Under the pieces are notes generated by a model. It worked only from the letters and a program-made list of their open reading frames with translations. It did no database searches and had not been told where the DNA came from. Below, piece after piece: positions 7,824 through 16,071 of a stretch of 34,349 nucleotides of DNA (positions are counted from its first letter, which is position 1; each line of letters begins with the position of its first letter). The stretch is taken from the NCBI GenBank assembly GCA_034437515.1, contig DAOTTX010000294.1, forward strand, positions 1 through 34,349. Direction: 5' to 3'. This DNA is from DAOTTX01 sp034437515. Lineage in GTDB: Bacteria > Chloroflexota > Anaerolineae > Aggregatilineales > Phototrophicaceae. The position numbers and the translations under genes were made by a program.

Positions 7824-8807
7824 ATGGCCCGTGAAACGGATACACGCCACATCACGCTGGTTGACCTGCCCCTCATTCGGCGTTTGGGCAGCAAGGCGAC
7901 GGTGTTGGATAATACAATCGAGTTTACGCAAGATGTCTACGAGCCGAATACCTCAACGCTGACGAACATCCTGTTACCCCAGCGCAGTCTGGTTACCCTG
8001 GTGAGCCGGTCGGCGAAGAGCCAGGTCGTCGGGCAGGTGCGTTTGCCGCCCGATGACCAGAACGCACAGATCGTCTACATCGCGCCTCACCTCGACGAGC
8101 ACACCGACAATACGCCCTGGTTGCATCTGCTGGATGCGATGGCGCGTGAGGTCGGGCAGCGTAACGGACACGCGCTGGTCGCGGAGGTCGCCGAAGATGC
8201 CAGCTTGTTCGAAACCATGCGTAACGCTGGTTTCGCGGTTTACGCCCGGCAGCGCGTCTGGCGGCGTACCAATGGGCATTTCGACTTGCCAGAAAACCAC
8301 GACCTGATCCCAAGAGCGGTGACGGATGTCGATGTGCCACAGGTTCACGCATTAATCGCCAGCATCGTGCCAACACTGATGCAGCCGTTCTACCAGCCGC
8401 AGGGCGAGTTTGAAGGGCTGCTCTATCGTCATGACGGGAGAGTTGCCGCGTTCATCGAGGTGACGACCGGCAAGCAAGGGATTTATCTCTCGCCGTATGT
8501 GCGTGAAGACCATGCCGATGATGTGCCGATGATGATGGTGAACGCGCTGCGCCAACTGCCGCGTGCGGAAAAACTGCCGATCTATGTGCGGGTTAGCCGC
8601 TATCAAGAATGGCTCAACCTGCCGCTAGAAAAGCTCGGCTTCGCGCCTGGGCTGCGTCAGGCGATGATGGTGCGCCACATCACGGCGGGGGTGCGTCATG
8701 CACAGTTCAAACCGGTGCATGTCGAAAATGCGGCGGTAGCTGGCCCGGCGAAGTACCCGCCGAACAACACTCGCAACACCGAAACAACTCACGTTTTCGA
8801 CAGATAA
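7824..8807 (+). CDS. Putative acetyltransferase-like (GNAT-fold) protein
   Basis: The 327-residue protein starts best at ATG 7824. A start at 7788 in the same frame would add 12 poorly conserved-looking residues. The order LVTLVSRSAKSQVVGQVRLPP, then a LLDAMAREVGQRNGHALVAEV helix-strand unit, then a 'GFAVYARQRVW' segment resembles a GNAT half. A second similar half follows, with 'GLLYRHDGRVAAFIEVTTGKQGIYLSPYV' split over residues 190-230 and a closing 'LEKLGFAPGLRQAMMVRHI'-like strand. A double-GNAT layout is therefore suspected, but no canonical Q/RxxGxG/A acetyl-CoA loop is evident. Only 7 bp separate it from the ATPase gene downstream, so the two are probably co-transcribed. Confidence 0.6.
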   Translation: MARETDTRHITLVDLPLIRRLGSKATVLDNTIEFTQDVYEPNTSTLTNILLPQRSLVTLVSRSAKSQVVGQVRLPPDDQNAQIVYIAPHLDEHTDNTPWLHLLDAMAREVGQRNGHALVAEVAEDASLFETMRNAGFAVYARQRVWRRTNGHFDLPENHDLIPRAVTDVDVPQVHALIASIVPTLMQPFYQPQGEFEGLLYRHDGRVAAFIEVTTGKQGIYLSPYVREDHADDVPMMMVNALRQLPRAEKLPIYVRVSRYQEWLNLPLEKLGFAPGLRQAMMVRHITAGVRHAQFKPVHVENAAVAGPAKYPPNNTRNTETTHVFDR

Positions 8808-8814
8808 GATCACT

Positions 8815-10422
8815 ATGGTGAATATGGAACGACGTGTTACAGATAACATAGAAGAACTTCAGCTCGTCCTACCACGCTACTTGAATGAGTCGCTTGATGG
8901 GCTAGGAAACACTGAGAATCTGCTGGAAATTGTGCTCGACCTGGGGCGCATCCCGACCGCCCGCTTCGTTGATGGTGAAGTCGAACTTTCTGACGGGGAA
9001 GTGACCCGTGTGGATATTGACGCTATCGTCACCAACGTGGGCGAGTTCGACGCGGACAACCGTGCCGGGATGGAACGTACCTTGCATCGCATTTCAGCAA
9101 TCCGCAATCGTAAGAGTGAGATCGTCGGCCTGACCTGCCGCGTCGGGCGGGCGGTGTATGGCACGATTGACGTCATTGAAGACCTGATCGCCTCCGGACA
9201 GAGTGTGCTGCTGTTGGGACCGCCCGGCGTCGGCAAGACCACCCTACTACGTGAGGCGGCGCGTGTGCTGGCGGAAAAGAAGCGCGTGGTCATCGTGGAT
9301 ACCAGTAACGAGATCGGCGGTGATGGCGACGTCCCGCACCCGGCAATCGGCAAAGCCCGCCGGATGCAGGTTTCTCACCCTGAACGCCAGCATGAGGTGA
9401 TGATCGAGGCGGTGGAGAACCATAACCCCGAAGTCATCGTGATCGACGAGATCGGGCGCGAACTCGAAGCACAGGCCGCCCGTACCATCGCTGAACGCGG
9501 GGTGCAGCTCATCGGCACGGCACACGGGAACGCATTGGATAACCTGATGCTCAACCCGACGCTGTCCGATCTGGTCGGTGGCATCGAGTCGGTGACACTT
9601 TCCGACGATGAAGCCCGGCGACGGGGCACCCAGAAGACCGTGCTTGAGCGCCGCGCCCCGCCGACCTTTGATGTGCTGGTCGAAATCCAGACACGCGACC
9701 GGCTGGCGGTGCATGAGAGTGTCGCCGATGCCGTTGATGGCATCTTGCGCGGACGTCCGCTGCCGGTAGAACTGCGCACACGCAACAAGAACGGTCAGAT
9801 CGAGATTGAGACGGTGCAACCGGAACTCAGCAACACGGTCAACCCGGATAAAGAAGGACGCAATCGTCCAAACGGCAGCAACGTCCACACGGTCAGGCCG
9901 CCGAAGGCGTCACGCAAGGATTATATCCCGCGCACGACCACCGGCACCGAGTTGGAAACACTCGACATCTACGCCTATGGTGTGGCGCGTAACCGCCTTG
10001 AGCAAGCCGCTAAACGGTTGCATGTGCCGCTGGAAGTCACCGAAGACCTGGGCAAGGCGACGGCGGTCGTCACGTTGAAGAACTACTATCGCCGCCGCCC
10101 CAAGTTGATCGTCGATGCGGAGCGACGCGGGATGCCCATCTATGTGCTACGGGCGAACACCGTCAGCCAGATGGAAAACTTCTTGATCGACTTCTTTAAT
10201 CTGGAGGTCAACCCCCTCGACCCTTTTGGGGAGGCCCTTCGGGAAGTTGAGACGGCGATTTTGCAGATCCGGACGGGGACTGCATACGTCGATCTCGATC
10301 CACAGGATAGCGCCATTCGCCGCCGTCAACACGACGCGGCTCGCAAGGCGCAGCTTGCTTCCCGATCTTATGGGCAAGAACCCAACCGTCATGTACGCAT
10401 CTTCCGCGCCGACCCCCAATAA
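8815..10422 (+). CDS. AAA ATPase with C-terminal R3H domain (Ycf45/SpoIIIAA-like)
   Basis: The 535-residue protein has an N-terminal region, then a P-loop ATPase resembling SpoIIIAA and plastid/cyanobacterial Ycf45. Walker A is GPPGVGKT at 135-142, NEIGGDGDVPHPAIG follows at 165-179, and Walker B VIVIDE is at 207-212. After a variable linker comes a single-stranded nucleic-acid-binding R3H domain near the C-terminus, with VDLDPQDSAIRRRQH and a closing SYGQEPNRHVRIF. Ycf45-type proteins occur widely in Cyanobacteria and Chloroflexota; the cellular role is unknown, though nucleic-acid binding is expected. ATG 8815 is used, with a second in-frame ATG at 8824; neither has a strong ribosome-binding site. 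A strong hairpin follows the stop. Confidence 0.9.
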   Translation: MVNMERRVTDNIEELQLVLPRYLNESLDGLGNTENLLEIVLDLGRIPTARFVDGEVELSDGEVTRVDIDAIVTNVGEFDADNRAGMERTLHRISAIRNRKSEIVGLTCRVGRAVYGTIDVIEDLIASGQSVLLLGPPGVGKTTLLREAARVLAEKKRVVIVDTSNEIGGDGDVPHPAIGKARRMQVSHPERQHEVMIEAVENHNPEVIVIDEIGRELEAQAARTIAERGVQLIGTAHGNALDNLMLNPTLSDLVGGIESVTLSDDEARRRGTQKTVLERRAPPTFDVLVEIQTRDRLAVHESVADAVDGILRGRPLPVELRTRNKNGQIEIETVQPELSNTVNPDKEGRNRPNGSNVHTVRPPKASRKDYIPRTTTGTELETLDIYAYGVARNRLEQAAKRLHVPLEVTEDLGKATAVVTLKNYYRRRPKLIVDAERRGMPIYVLRANTVSQMENFLIDFFNLEVNPLDPFGEALREVETAILQIRTGTAYVDLDPQDSAIRRRQHDAARKAQLASRSYGQEPNRHVRIFRADPQ

Positions 10423-10431
10423 ACGACAAAC

Positions 10432-10460
10432 CGGGCGTGAGGACAAAATCCTCACGCCCG
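10432..10460. terminator. Bidirectional hairpin terminator
   Basis: A perfect 12-bp stem (10432-10443 with 10449-10460) with loop CAAAA lies 9 bp after the R3H ATPase stop. It also lies 44 bp before the stop of the opposing secreted-protein gene. Position between convergent genes and the perfect pairing support a terminator acting on both, though the T tract is weak. Confidence 0.7.
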
Positions 10461-10504
10461 ATCTCATCTAATTGTACGACGACCACAGTTTGCGTGGCGA
10501 CAAT

Positions 10505-11905
10505 CTACTCGCTGCGAACCGGAATCTGGTTGATGTCCGCGCCGGGTTCGATCTGCGCGTAGCGTGCGGAAACCCAACCAACCACACCCTGATAGTTGAT
10601 TTGCCACCAGGTTGCATCGGTGTTACGTCCGATCACAGGTGCGGTGCGGCCTGCGGGGAAGTTGCCAATGTCCCTGAAGCTGGTATCCGGCCCAGTGCGG
10701 ATGTTGACCGTGTAGGGCGTGGCGGTCGCTTGATAAAGTGTGCCTTGCGGTGGGGTATCGGGCGCGTCACCGCTGTTGATGTTGACGTTACGGATGTCTA
10801 TCCAACCGCTGACGCCGCGCACTTCAATCTGTACCCAGCCACTGTCGGCGGTCAGGCCGAGGAAGGGATAGGTCTGGCCACTGGTCATAGTCGTCAGCAC
10901 ATTGGAGTTATCCTGCGGGGTGGCGAGTAACCGCGCTGACGCCGAAGTCACCGTTACGCTTTGTGGATTGACCGGGTTGGTCGGTTCGTCCGGGATGCTA
11001 ATACCGTCGATACCAAAGTCCAGGAAGGCCAGGCCGCCTGCTTCGTAGTATTCCACGCGGACGGTGTGCAGCCCCGGTGCGAGCGTCAATTGTTCGGTGT
11101 AGGTGACGCCGCTGGCGATATGCCACTCGTTAATGATGAGGTTGCCATCCACGTAAACGCGCACACCGTCGTCCGCTTCCGCACTAAATTGGTAGTTGCC
11201 GCCGTTGAGGTCTAACGTCGCCTCCCAGCTTGCCGACCAGTTATCTACCGGGATGGTGGGCGCGGGTGAGCCGGTGTTCCAATCCTCGGAAGGTGCGTCC
11301 TCTTCGCGGATCACCGCTGGTGCGCCGGAGAGATTCTGATTGGTGTAGTAGCGGGCCGTCCAGACGCCGGTCGGTGTAGCGGGGGGTAGAATTTGCGAGT
11401 CAAACGGAAAATCCGGGCCGCTGGCACCATCGGCGAGGCTTTCAAACGAGAAATTGGCGAACGCTTCCTCGTTGATCTCGCGGTAATCCACCTGGATGTG
11501 ATGGACGCCTTCGGTCAAGGTGACATCCCGCGTGATGAGTTCATCGACGACATCCGTCTCGAAGGTGTCGATGACGATGTTACGAAAGTCGAGCGTCACG
11601 CTGATGTTGTCGTCTGCCAGCGCGTAAAAGCGATAGTCACCGGCCGGCAGGCGAATGTCGGTCGCCCAACGCACGGAAAATGTGTCCGAGCTAACGTTCT
11701 CGCCCGGTGCGCCGAAGCCCCAATCAAACGAGATGTCGGCATCGGTGCGGGTGAAGGCGGGCGGCTCTTGTAAAATCGCGTTGTCAAAGTACTGCCCCTG
11801 CCACGTCGCATCGGTGAAGCTGTCCTGCGCGGTGGTGGTCGTGGTCGTCACCATACCGAGCAAGGCGGCGAGCAGCACGGGAATAAGTAATCGTAAATGT
11901 TTCAC
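10505..11905 (-). CDS. Secreted protein with two PA14-like and two SH3-like domains
   Basis: I place the start at GTG 11905, which has AAGGAGA seven bases upstream. The longest open frame begins 72 bp earlier with residues that would precede the signal peptide. The 466-residue product opens with a signal peptide (KHLRLLIPVLLAALLGM, cleavage near residue 26). Two PA14-like beta domains follow at about 35-155 and 180-300; the second has the typical ADDGVRVYVDG and a GLHTVRVEYYE strand. Two bacterial SH3-type domains lie at about 316-376 and 396-452 (VNIRTGPDTSF, GWVSARYA). PA14 domains often bind carbohydrate and SH3b domains bind cell-wall or peptide ligands, so a surface adhesion or glycan-binding role is inferred. 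No catalytic domain is seen. Confidence 0.82.
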   Translation of the reverse strand: MKHLRLLIPVLLAALLGMVTTTTTTAQDSFTDATWQGQYFDNAILQEPPAFTRTDADISFDWGFGAPGENVSSDTFSVRWATDIRLPAGDYRFYALADDNISVTLDFRNIVIDTFETDVVDELITRDVTLTEGVHHIQVDYREINEEAFANFSFESLADGASGPDFPFDSQILPPATPTGVWTARYYTNQNLSGAPAVIREEDAPSEDWNTGSPAPTIPVDNWSASWEATLDLNGGNYQFSAEADDGVRVYVDGNLIINEWHIASGVTYTEQLTLAPGLHTVRVEYYEAGGLAFLDFGIDGISIPDEPTNPVNPQSVTVTSASARLLATPQDNSNVLTTMTSGQTYPFLGLTADSGWVQIEVRGVSGWIDIRNVNINSGDAPDTPPQGTLYQATATPYTVNIRTGPDTSFRDIGNFPAGRTAPVIGRNTDATWWQINYQGVVGWVSARYAQIEPGADINQIPVRSE

Positions 11906-12080
11906 AAAAAATCTCCTTGTACGATAGCAATCGTTTATGACTACTATACCAAACGGAGAGTTAAAATCACGTATCACACAGATGAAACACAGACAAGCAT
12001 CCGATAAGTAGATGCCTGTCGTTCTTCGGCTTGCTATACATGACCCATAAATTCATCGCTAGAGACTTTCGACGTACCAC

Positions 12081-12105
12081 CCGCCGCCGGTTTGAAACCG
12101 GGCGG
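12081..12105 (-). terminator. Hairpin after the terminase gene
   Basis: Arms 12081-12091 and 12097-12105 pair with a 2-nt bulge around the loop TTTGA. The hairpin lies 41 bp downstream of the terminase large subunit stop on the minus strand. It is GC-rich and without a clear T run. Confidence 0.4.
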
Positions 12106-12145
12106 TTAGCATAGGTTCTGTGCAATGTGGGTAATGCTTAGCTGG

Positions 12146-13354
12146 TCACGCAAAAGACACGCGCACACCGCTATATTTGACGCCGTACCAGGCCAGCGCG
12201 GTGGCGATGACCGTATCATCATGACCGCCGCCGGGCGCACCGTAGCGATACCCGCCACTCGGCAGGCGTTCCAGCCCATAAGAGGCCAGTTCGTGCAGCA
12301 AGACATCATCCGGCAGCAGCGCGATCTCGCCGCGTTCGATGGCGAGCGCCAGCGCCTCGATCAACGGGGACTTGCTGCGGACGGTGGTCTGGAAGGGGCG
12401 CACGGGCAACCCCTCGGCTTGCAGTTCCTCAATGTTCACCGCGCCGATGCTGTTGGCCTCCGCCCAGATGACCGCCGGGTTCCAGCGTCGGCAGACCGTC
12501 GCCAGTCGCCCCCGCTGCACGCCCCAGCCGACCGTGTTGAAGCGATCCAACGCGACCATTTGCCCGGTGTGCGCGTCGAGCACGGCGATGCAGGTGTAGT
12601 CATGTTCGCGGCCCCAATCTACCCCGGCGATGTAGACTCGCCCAGCCTGTGGCTGTGCGTCCGGTGGGGCGGTCGCGGCCTGCTGCACCCCTCGGAACAC
12701 CTGCCCGGCATCGGCGACGAATTCGGCCTCGTATTCCTCACGATAGACGCGCTCCGGTGTGCTGCGTCGGATGCTCGCCAGTTCCACCGTGCTGATGCGC
12801 GGGTTGGCTTGCGACGGGAAGCGGAACGCCGCCCAATCCGGCTCGTGTGGGTCACGTCCGCGTTTGTAACACTCGTAGAACCAGTTATGCCCGCGTGGTG
12901 TGGAAAGAAACAGCGCGGCCCCGCGCCGGTCAAGCAGCATGGGGCGCACCACTTCAGGCCACACGGCAGGCTCCATGAAGGCGGCCTCGTCCAACACGGC
13001 GAAATCTAACCCGGCCCCGCGCAGATAGTCAGGGTTGTGTGTGCTGCGGATCTCGATCACGCCGCCGCCGGGGAACTCGATGCGCCGTTCGCTCTCGCTA
13101 ATCGCCACTTCCGTAACCGGACGCAGCACCGCTTTCAGATCTCGCCAGACCTGGCTCGCCATCGTGTACGTAGGCGCTAGCCACCAGGTTTGCCCGCCGC
13201 GCCGCGCCCGCTCCACCAACAGAATCTTGCCCGTCTCCGTCTTGCCGAAGCGACGACCGCACGCCACCACCCGAAACCGCGCCATCGCGTTCAGGATCGT
13301 CTGTTGCCCAGGGTGGGGTGCCATGAATGGAACCGTCGGGATATTTGTACTCAA
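12146..13354 (-). CDS. Phage-type terminase large subunit (TerL)
   Basis: The 402-residue protein carries both TerL modules in order. In the packaging ATPase, Walker A is CGRRFGKTETG at 32-42, followed by WWLAPTY at 57-63, Walker B FAVLDEA at 118-124 and the coupling motif STPRG at 151-155. In the RNase H-like nuclease, the expected metal ligands are D246 (GVDWG), E299 (WAEANS) and D379/D380 (GGHDD). TerL cuts concatemeric DNA and drives it into proheads. All catalytic residues appear intact. The TTG start at 13354 is favoured because AAGGTGAT lies 5 bp upstream; an ATG at 13324 is the alternative. No portal, capsid, protease or tail gene is nearby, so this is an orphan terminase, a gene-transfer-agent piece, or a prophage relic. 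Confidence 0.93.
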   Translation of the reverse strand: MSTNIPTVPFMAPHPGQQTILNAMARFRVVACGRRFGKTETGKILLVERARRGGQTWWLAPTYTMASQVWRDLKAVLRPVTEVAISESERRIEFPGGGVIEIRSTHNPDYLRGAGLDFAVLDEAAFMEPAVWPEVVRPMLLDRRGAALFLSTPRGHNWFYECYKRGRDPHEPDWAAFRFPSQANPRISTVELASIRRSTPERVYREEYEAEFVADAGQVFRGVQQAATAPPDAQPQAGRVYIAGVDWGREHDYTCIAVLDAHTGQMVALDRFNTVGWGVQRGRLATVCRRWNPAVIWAEANSIGAVNIEELQAEGLPVRPFQTTVRSKSPLIEALALAIERGEIALLPDDVLLHELASYGLERLPSGGYRYGAPGGGHDDTVIATALAWYGVKYSGVRVSFA

Positions 13355-13697
13355 AGCGGATCACCTTTTCTTCGTGCTGTTCTACGGTTTGTTTCAGATA
13401 GTCCTCAACTTTCAAGAAACGGTCGATCACCACACCCAACGCGGACGATACCTGATTCAACGGCGCATCGTCGATCAGTCGTACCATTGTCGCCGCCAGT
13501 TGCAGCGCGTCGTCGGCGAGTTGTTCGTGCAGCGTCTCGATCTTCTCGATTAGGCGCTCGGCTCGCCGTTCGTGATGTTGCTGTTGCCAGCGTTTGAGCG
13601 TGGTTTCGGGGATGTCCAGCGCCTTGCTGACCTGCGTCACATCCTCGTGTTGGAGGCGCTCCAACGCCTCAATCTTGATCCGTTCCGGGTAAGCCAT
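13098..13697 (-). CDS. Probable terminase small subunit-like DNA-binding protein
   Basis: The N-terminal 45 residues hold a helix-turn-helix of the kind seen in small terminase subunits and transposase-like regulators (LERLQHEDVTQVSKALDIP, then ETTLKRW). A long helical stretch follows, with a probable coiled coil at about 40-110 (RAERLIEKIETLHEQLADDALQ region). Lying directly upstream of TerL on the same strand, it is the natural candidate for the DNA-recognition subunit. Its frame runs 257 nt into the terL gene. After about residue 118 the translation turns Gly/Ser/Arg-rich and looks like a shadow of terL, so the conserved protein may be shorter or a frameshift may be present. ATG 13697 is the start. 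The family call is by context and fold, not by a clear signature. Confidence 0.6.
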   Translation of the reverse strand: MAYPERIKIEALERLQHEDVTQVSKALDIPETTLKRWQQQHHERRAERLIEKIETLHEQLADDALQLAATMVRLIDDAPLNQVSSALGVVIDRFLKVEDYLKQTVEQHEEKVIRFEYKYPDGSIHGTPPWATDDPERDGAVSGGGVRSSLRQDGDGQDSVGGAGAARRANLVASAYVHDGEPGLARSESGAASGYGSGD

Positions 13698-13868
13698 AGA
13701 TGACTCCTCGCTTGATTTACGTTCAGGAGCCTCAGCATAGCACGGGCGTTTACGCTTGAGGGTGCAATAGTGCCCACAGTGATGCTCACATTAGTGTCGT
13801 CTCAGACTGTAGCACGCCTTAGTTTGAACATGGCATGGTAAGATAGGTAAAAATTGGATGTAAATACG

Positions 13869-14486
13869 ATGTCTGATGACCTGCTTTTCATTAACGACCC
13901 ACAACCGACCCGCGCCGACGCGGTAGAGAATCGTCGTGTGCTGTTGCGAACCGCACGGCGGCTATTTGCACAACAAGATGTCGAAACCATCACGATGACT
14001 CAGCTCGCACAGGCGGCAGGGGTGGGCAAGGGGACGCTGTATCGTCACTTCAACAACAAGGCGGAGGTCTGTTACGCCCTGCTCGATGACGAACAGCGCC
14101 AGCTCCAAAATGAGACGCTGCAACGGATGCGTGCCACCACCAACCCGACGGAGACGATGCGCTGGTTTTTAGAAGGGGTGGTCGATTTCGTCGTGCGCAA
14201 CGATCAACTGCTCGCTGCCGGTTTGCAGGAAGGCAACGTCACCGCGTTGACCTTCCCCGCCCATGCGTGGTGGCATACGACCATCCGTGGCTTGCTTGAC
14301 CAAATGGGCATCACCGGCGACCAGGATTACCTCAGTGACACACTTTACGTCATGGTCAACGTCGAGACCATTCATTACCAACTTCACACCAGGGGATACA
14401 CACGGCATCGCATCGTTGACGGGATTTTGATGTTGTTTGCACGATTAACCAACCGTAAGGATTACGCATCAAGCCAATTAGAATAG
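13869..14486 (+). CDS. TetR/AcrR family transcriptional regulator
   Basis: The 205-residue protein has the TetR N-terminal DNA-binding domain: RRLFAQQDVETITMTQLA, then GVGKGTLYRHFNNKAE at about residues 51-66, where the recognition helix lies. The C-terminal 130 residues form the variable all-helical ligand and dimer domain. ATG 13869 is chosen over an upstream TTG at 13854 because the sequence before the ATG adds only five residues of no evident conservation. It is divergent from the terminase pair, and 97 bp separate it from the zinc-ribbon/FHA gene downstream. No obvious efflux or enzyme target lies adjacent, so its regulon is unknown; such repressors commonly control their own promoter. 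Confidence 0.9.
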   Translation: MSDDLLFINDPQPTRADAVENRRVLLRTARRLFAQQDVETITMTQLAQAAGVGKGTLYRHFNNKAEVCYALLDDEQRQLQNETLQRMRATTNPTETMRWFLEGVVDFVVRNDQLLAAGLQEGNVTALTFPAHAWWHTTIRGLLDQMGITGDQDYLSDTLYVMVNVETIHYQLHTRGYTRHRIVDGILMLFARLTNRKDYASSQLE

Positions 14487-14582
14487 CGTTTGTACTTTAA
14501 TATAGCGTGCGTCACTATCGGAATACGTGCTAAAATGAGTTACTAAAAATCAGAAACAAAACTCAAAGTTGGAGGATCAAGC

Positions 14583-15092
14583 GTGATTAAGTGCCCAAAC
14601 TGCGGTCACGAAAATGCAGAAGATGAGAAGATTTGTACCTACTGTGGTGCCTTGATCGAAGGTGTGCAGACGAGTGTTTCTACCCGTTCGCTAGATGACA
14701 CTGATTTTGAAGAAGGTGTTCCCAAGTGGGGGTCGGCACGGTTTAACGCCCGCACTAATCTGATATTGGGTGTCGAAGGTGCTGTGCGGACGATGATTTT
14801 CGATGCGACGGAGATCGAGCAAATTGTTTTCGGTCGGGTGGACCCCAAAACGGGCGAAGCACCGGAGATCAATCTGAGCGATCACGAAGCGTTGGAAAAA
14901 GGGGTCTCACGTCGTCATGCGGCAATTGTCCGGCAGGAAGGGTCACTTTACCTCAAGGACATGGGCAGCGCCAACGGGACGTTCTTAAACGGGCAGAAAC
15001 TTGTGCCGAACCAACCGCGTGTGCTGCGTGATGGTGACGACATCCGTTTGGGCCACCTGACGGTGCGTATTACGTTTGAGAAAGCGTCGTAA
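14583..15092 (+). CDS. Zinc-ribbon and FHA domain protein
   Basis: This 169-residue protein starts at GTG 14583 with GGAGG seven bases upstream. The N-terminus is a zinc ribbon with CPNC at residues 4-7 and CTYC at 18-21. The C-terminal half is a forkhead-associated domain with FGRVDP, GVSRRHAAI and SANGTFLNG, the loops that bind phosphothreonine peptides. There is no membrane segment, so it should be cytoplasmic. Such small proteins are usually adaptors for Ser/Thr kinase signalling, but no kinase is in the window. An ECF-like sigma factor follows after 83 bp on the same strand, which suggests a shared signalling unit; that is inference. Confidence 0.88.
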   Translation: MIKCPNCGHENAEDEKICTYCGALIEGVQTSVSTRSLDDTDFEEGVPKWGSARFNARTNLILGVEGAVRTMIFDATEIEQIVFGRVDPKTGEAPEINLSDHEALEKGVSRRHAAIVRQEGSLYLKDMGSANGTFLNGQKLVPNQPRVLRDGDDIRLGHLTVRITFEKAS

Positions 15093-15175
15093 GGACTGCC
15101 CCGGCTATACCCGGTTTGCACACAGGATGTTATACTCTGCTGGCGCATGTGCGATAATTTGGGTAACGGCAGACA

Positions 15176-15820
15176 ATGGCGATTGATCGAACCAATGAAG
15201 AATGGCTGAACGAACTTAAGCAAGACGGTCAAGTGCAGGCGGCCGCAATCCAGGACTTACGCGAACGACTGAAACGCAGCATCCTTTACTATCTGGGGCA
15301 AGACCGCAGTGACCTGCGTGATCTTTCCGGCAAAGAGCTTGAACGCATGGCAGACGATCTCTCGCAAGATGCGACGCTGCGCGTGATGGATAACCTGGAT
15401 AACTTCCGGGGAGAGAGCAAGTTCACAACCTGGGCCAACCGCATCGCCGTGCGGTTGGCGATTAGTGACCTGCGCCGGGCACGCTATAAGGACTTTAGCC
15501 TGGACAACATGACCGCAGACGGCGAGATTTTCCCCTCCACCGCAAAATCTGCCCCTACGCCCAGCCCTGAAGCGTCCATCGAGCAGACAGACGCGCTGCT
15601 GAAGGTCAACCGGGCGTTAGAAGAAGCCCTGACCGAACGCCAGAACCGCGCCCTGGTCGCCGTCGCCATCAAAGGCGTGCCGATGGATGTGGTCGCCGAG
15701 CAGATGAACACCAACCGTAACGCGCTCTATAAGCTCGTCCACGATGCCCGGCGCAAGCTCCGCGCCCATCTGGAAGCCGAGGGCCTCTCACCGGATTACA
15801 TTATGAACCTGTTTGATTAA
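15176..15820 (+). CDS. ECF-like sigma-70 family RNA polymerase sigma factor
   Basis: The 214-residue protein has a sigma region 2 at about 35-105 (DLSQDATLRVMDNLDNF, FRGESKFTTWANRIAVRLA, then SDLRRAR), which should bind core polymerase and the -10 element. A linker rich in Ser, Thr and Pro follows. Region 4 lies at about 148-200 (LTERQNRALVAVAI, GVPMDVVAEQM, NALYKLVHDARRKLR). The lack of regions 1 and 3 matches extracytoplasmic-function sigma factors. No anti-sigma gene lies immediately downstream; the next genes are on the opposite strand. The upstream FHA protein may be the regulatory partner. ATG 15176 has no strong ribosome-binding site. Confidence 0.9.
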   Translation: MAIDRTNEEWLNELKQDGQVQAAAIQDLRERLKRSILYYLGQDRSDLRDLSGKELERMADDLSQDATLRVMDNLDNFRGESKFTTWANRIAVRLAISDLRRARYKDFSLDNMTADGEIFPSTAKSAPTPSPEASIEQTDALLKVNRALEEALTERQNRALVAVAIKGVPMDVVAEQMNTNRNALYKLVHDARRKLRAHLEAEGLSPDYIMNLFD

Positions 15821-15879
15821 GATCACTGCTGCTGTGGTACGACCACAAGATAGCGTGGTTACGATATTTATTACGAAAA

Positions 15880-15896
15880 GGCTCAACTTTTGAGCC
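15880..15896. terminator. Short hairpin with T run on the minus strand
   Basis: A perfect 7-bp stem (15880-15886 with 15890-15896) is preceded on the plus strand by AAAA, so read on the minus strand it is followed by TTTT. It lies 60 bp beyond the sigma factor stop and could also end minus-strand transcription arriving from the SAF gene. Confidence 0.4.
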
Positions 15897-15997
15897 ATAG
15901 AGAGCTAATTTGAACTCATTAGTAGACGTTTTTATTCCTCAAAATGTGATAAAGTGGCTTAAATTTGCCCGTTCACGTTATTTTGCAGCTATACCCC

Positions 15998-16032
15998 TGA
16001 TATGTAAGTCCCTGGGAAATTCCAACATATCA
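15998..16032. terminator. Inverted repeat between convergent genes
   Basis: TGATATGT at 15998-16005 pairs with ACATATCA at 16025-16032 around a 19-nt spacer that itself contains a GGGAAATTCC palindrome. It lies 40 bp after the stop of the minus-strand SAF lipoprotein gene. The arms are AT-rich, so it may be a weak terminator or a protein-binding site. Confidence 0.3.
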
Positions 16033-16071
16033 TACCCCATGAAGCCGTAGAATCAAAACAGGGTGCGTTTA

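Noticed and set aside
7604..7894. 96-codon minus-strand open frame antisense to the acetyltransferase-like gene start
   Set aside because: It overlaps a better-supported gene, and its product is arginine- and cysteine-rich in a way typical of a shadow translation.
11906..11977. 24-residue N-terminal extension of the PA14/SH3 protein
   Set aside because: The GTG at 11905 has AAGGAGA upstream and is followed directly by the signal peptide; the extension has no ribosome-binding site.
12146..13697. Complete prophage
   Set aside because: Only terminase genes are phage-like; there is no integrase, portal, capsid, tail, lysis gene or attachment-site repeat around them in this window.
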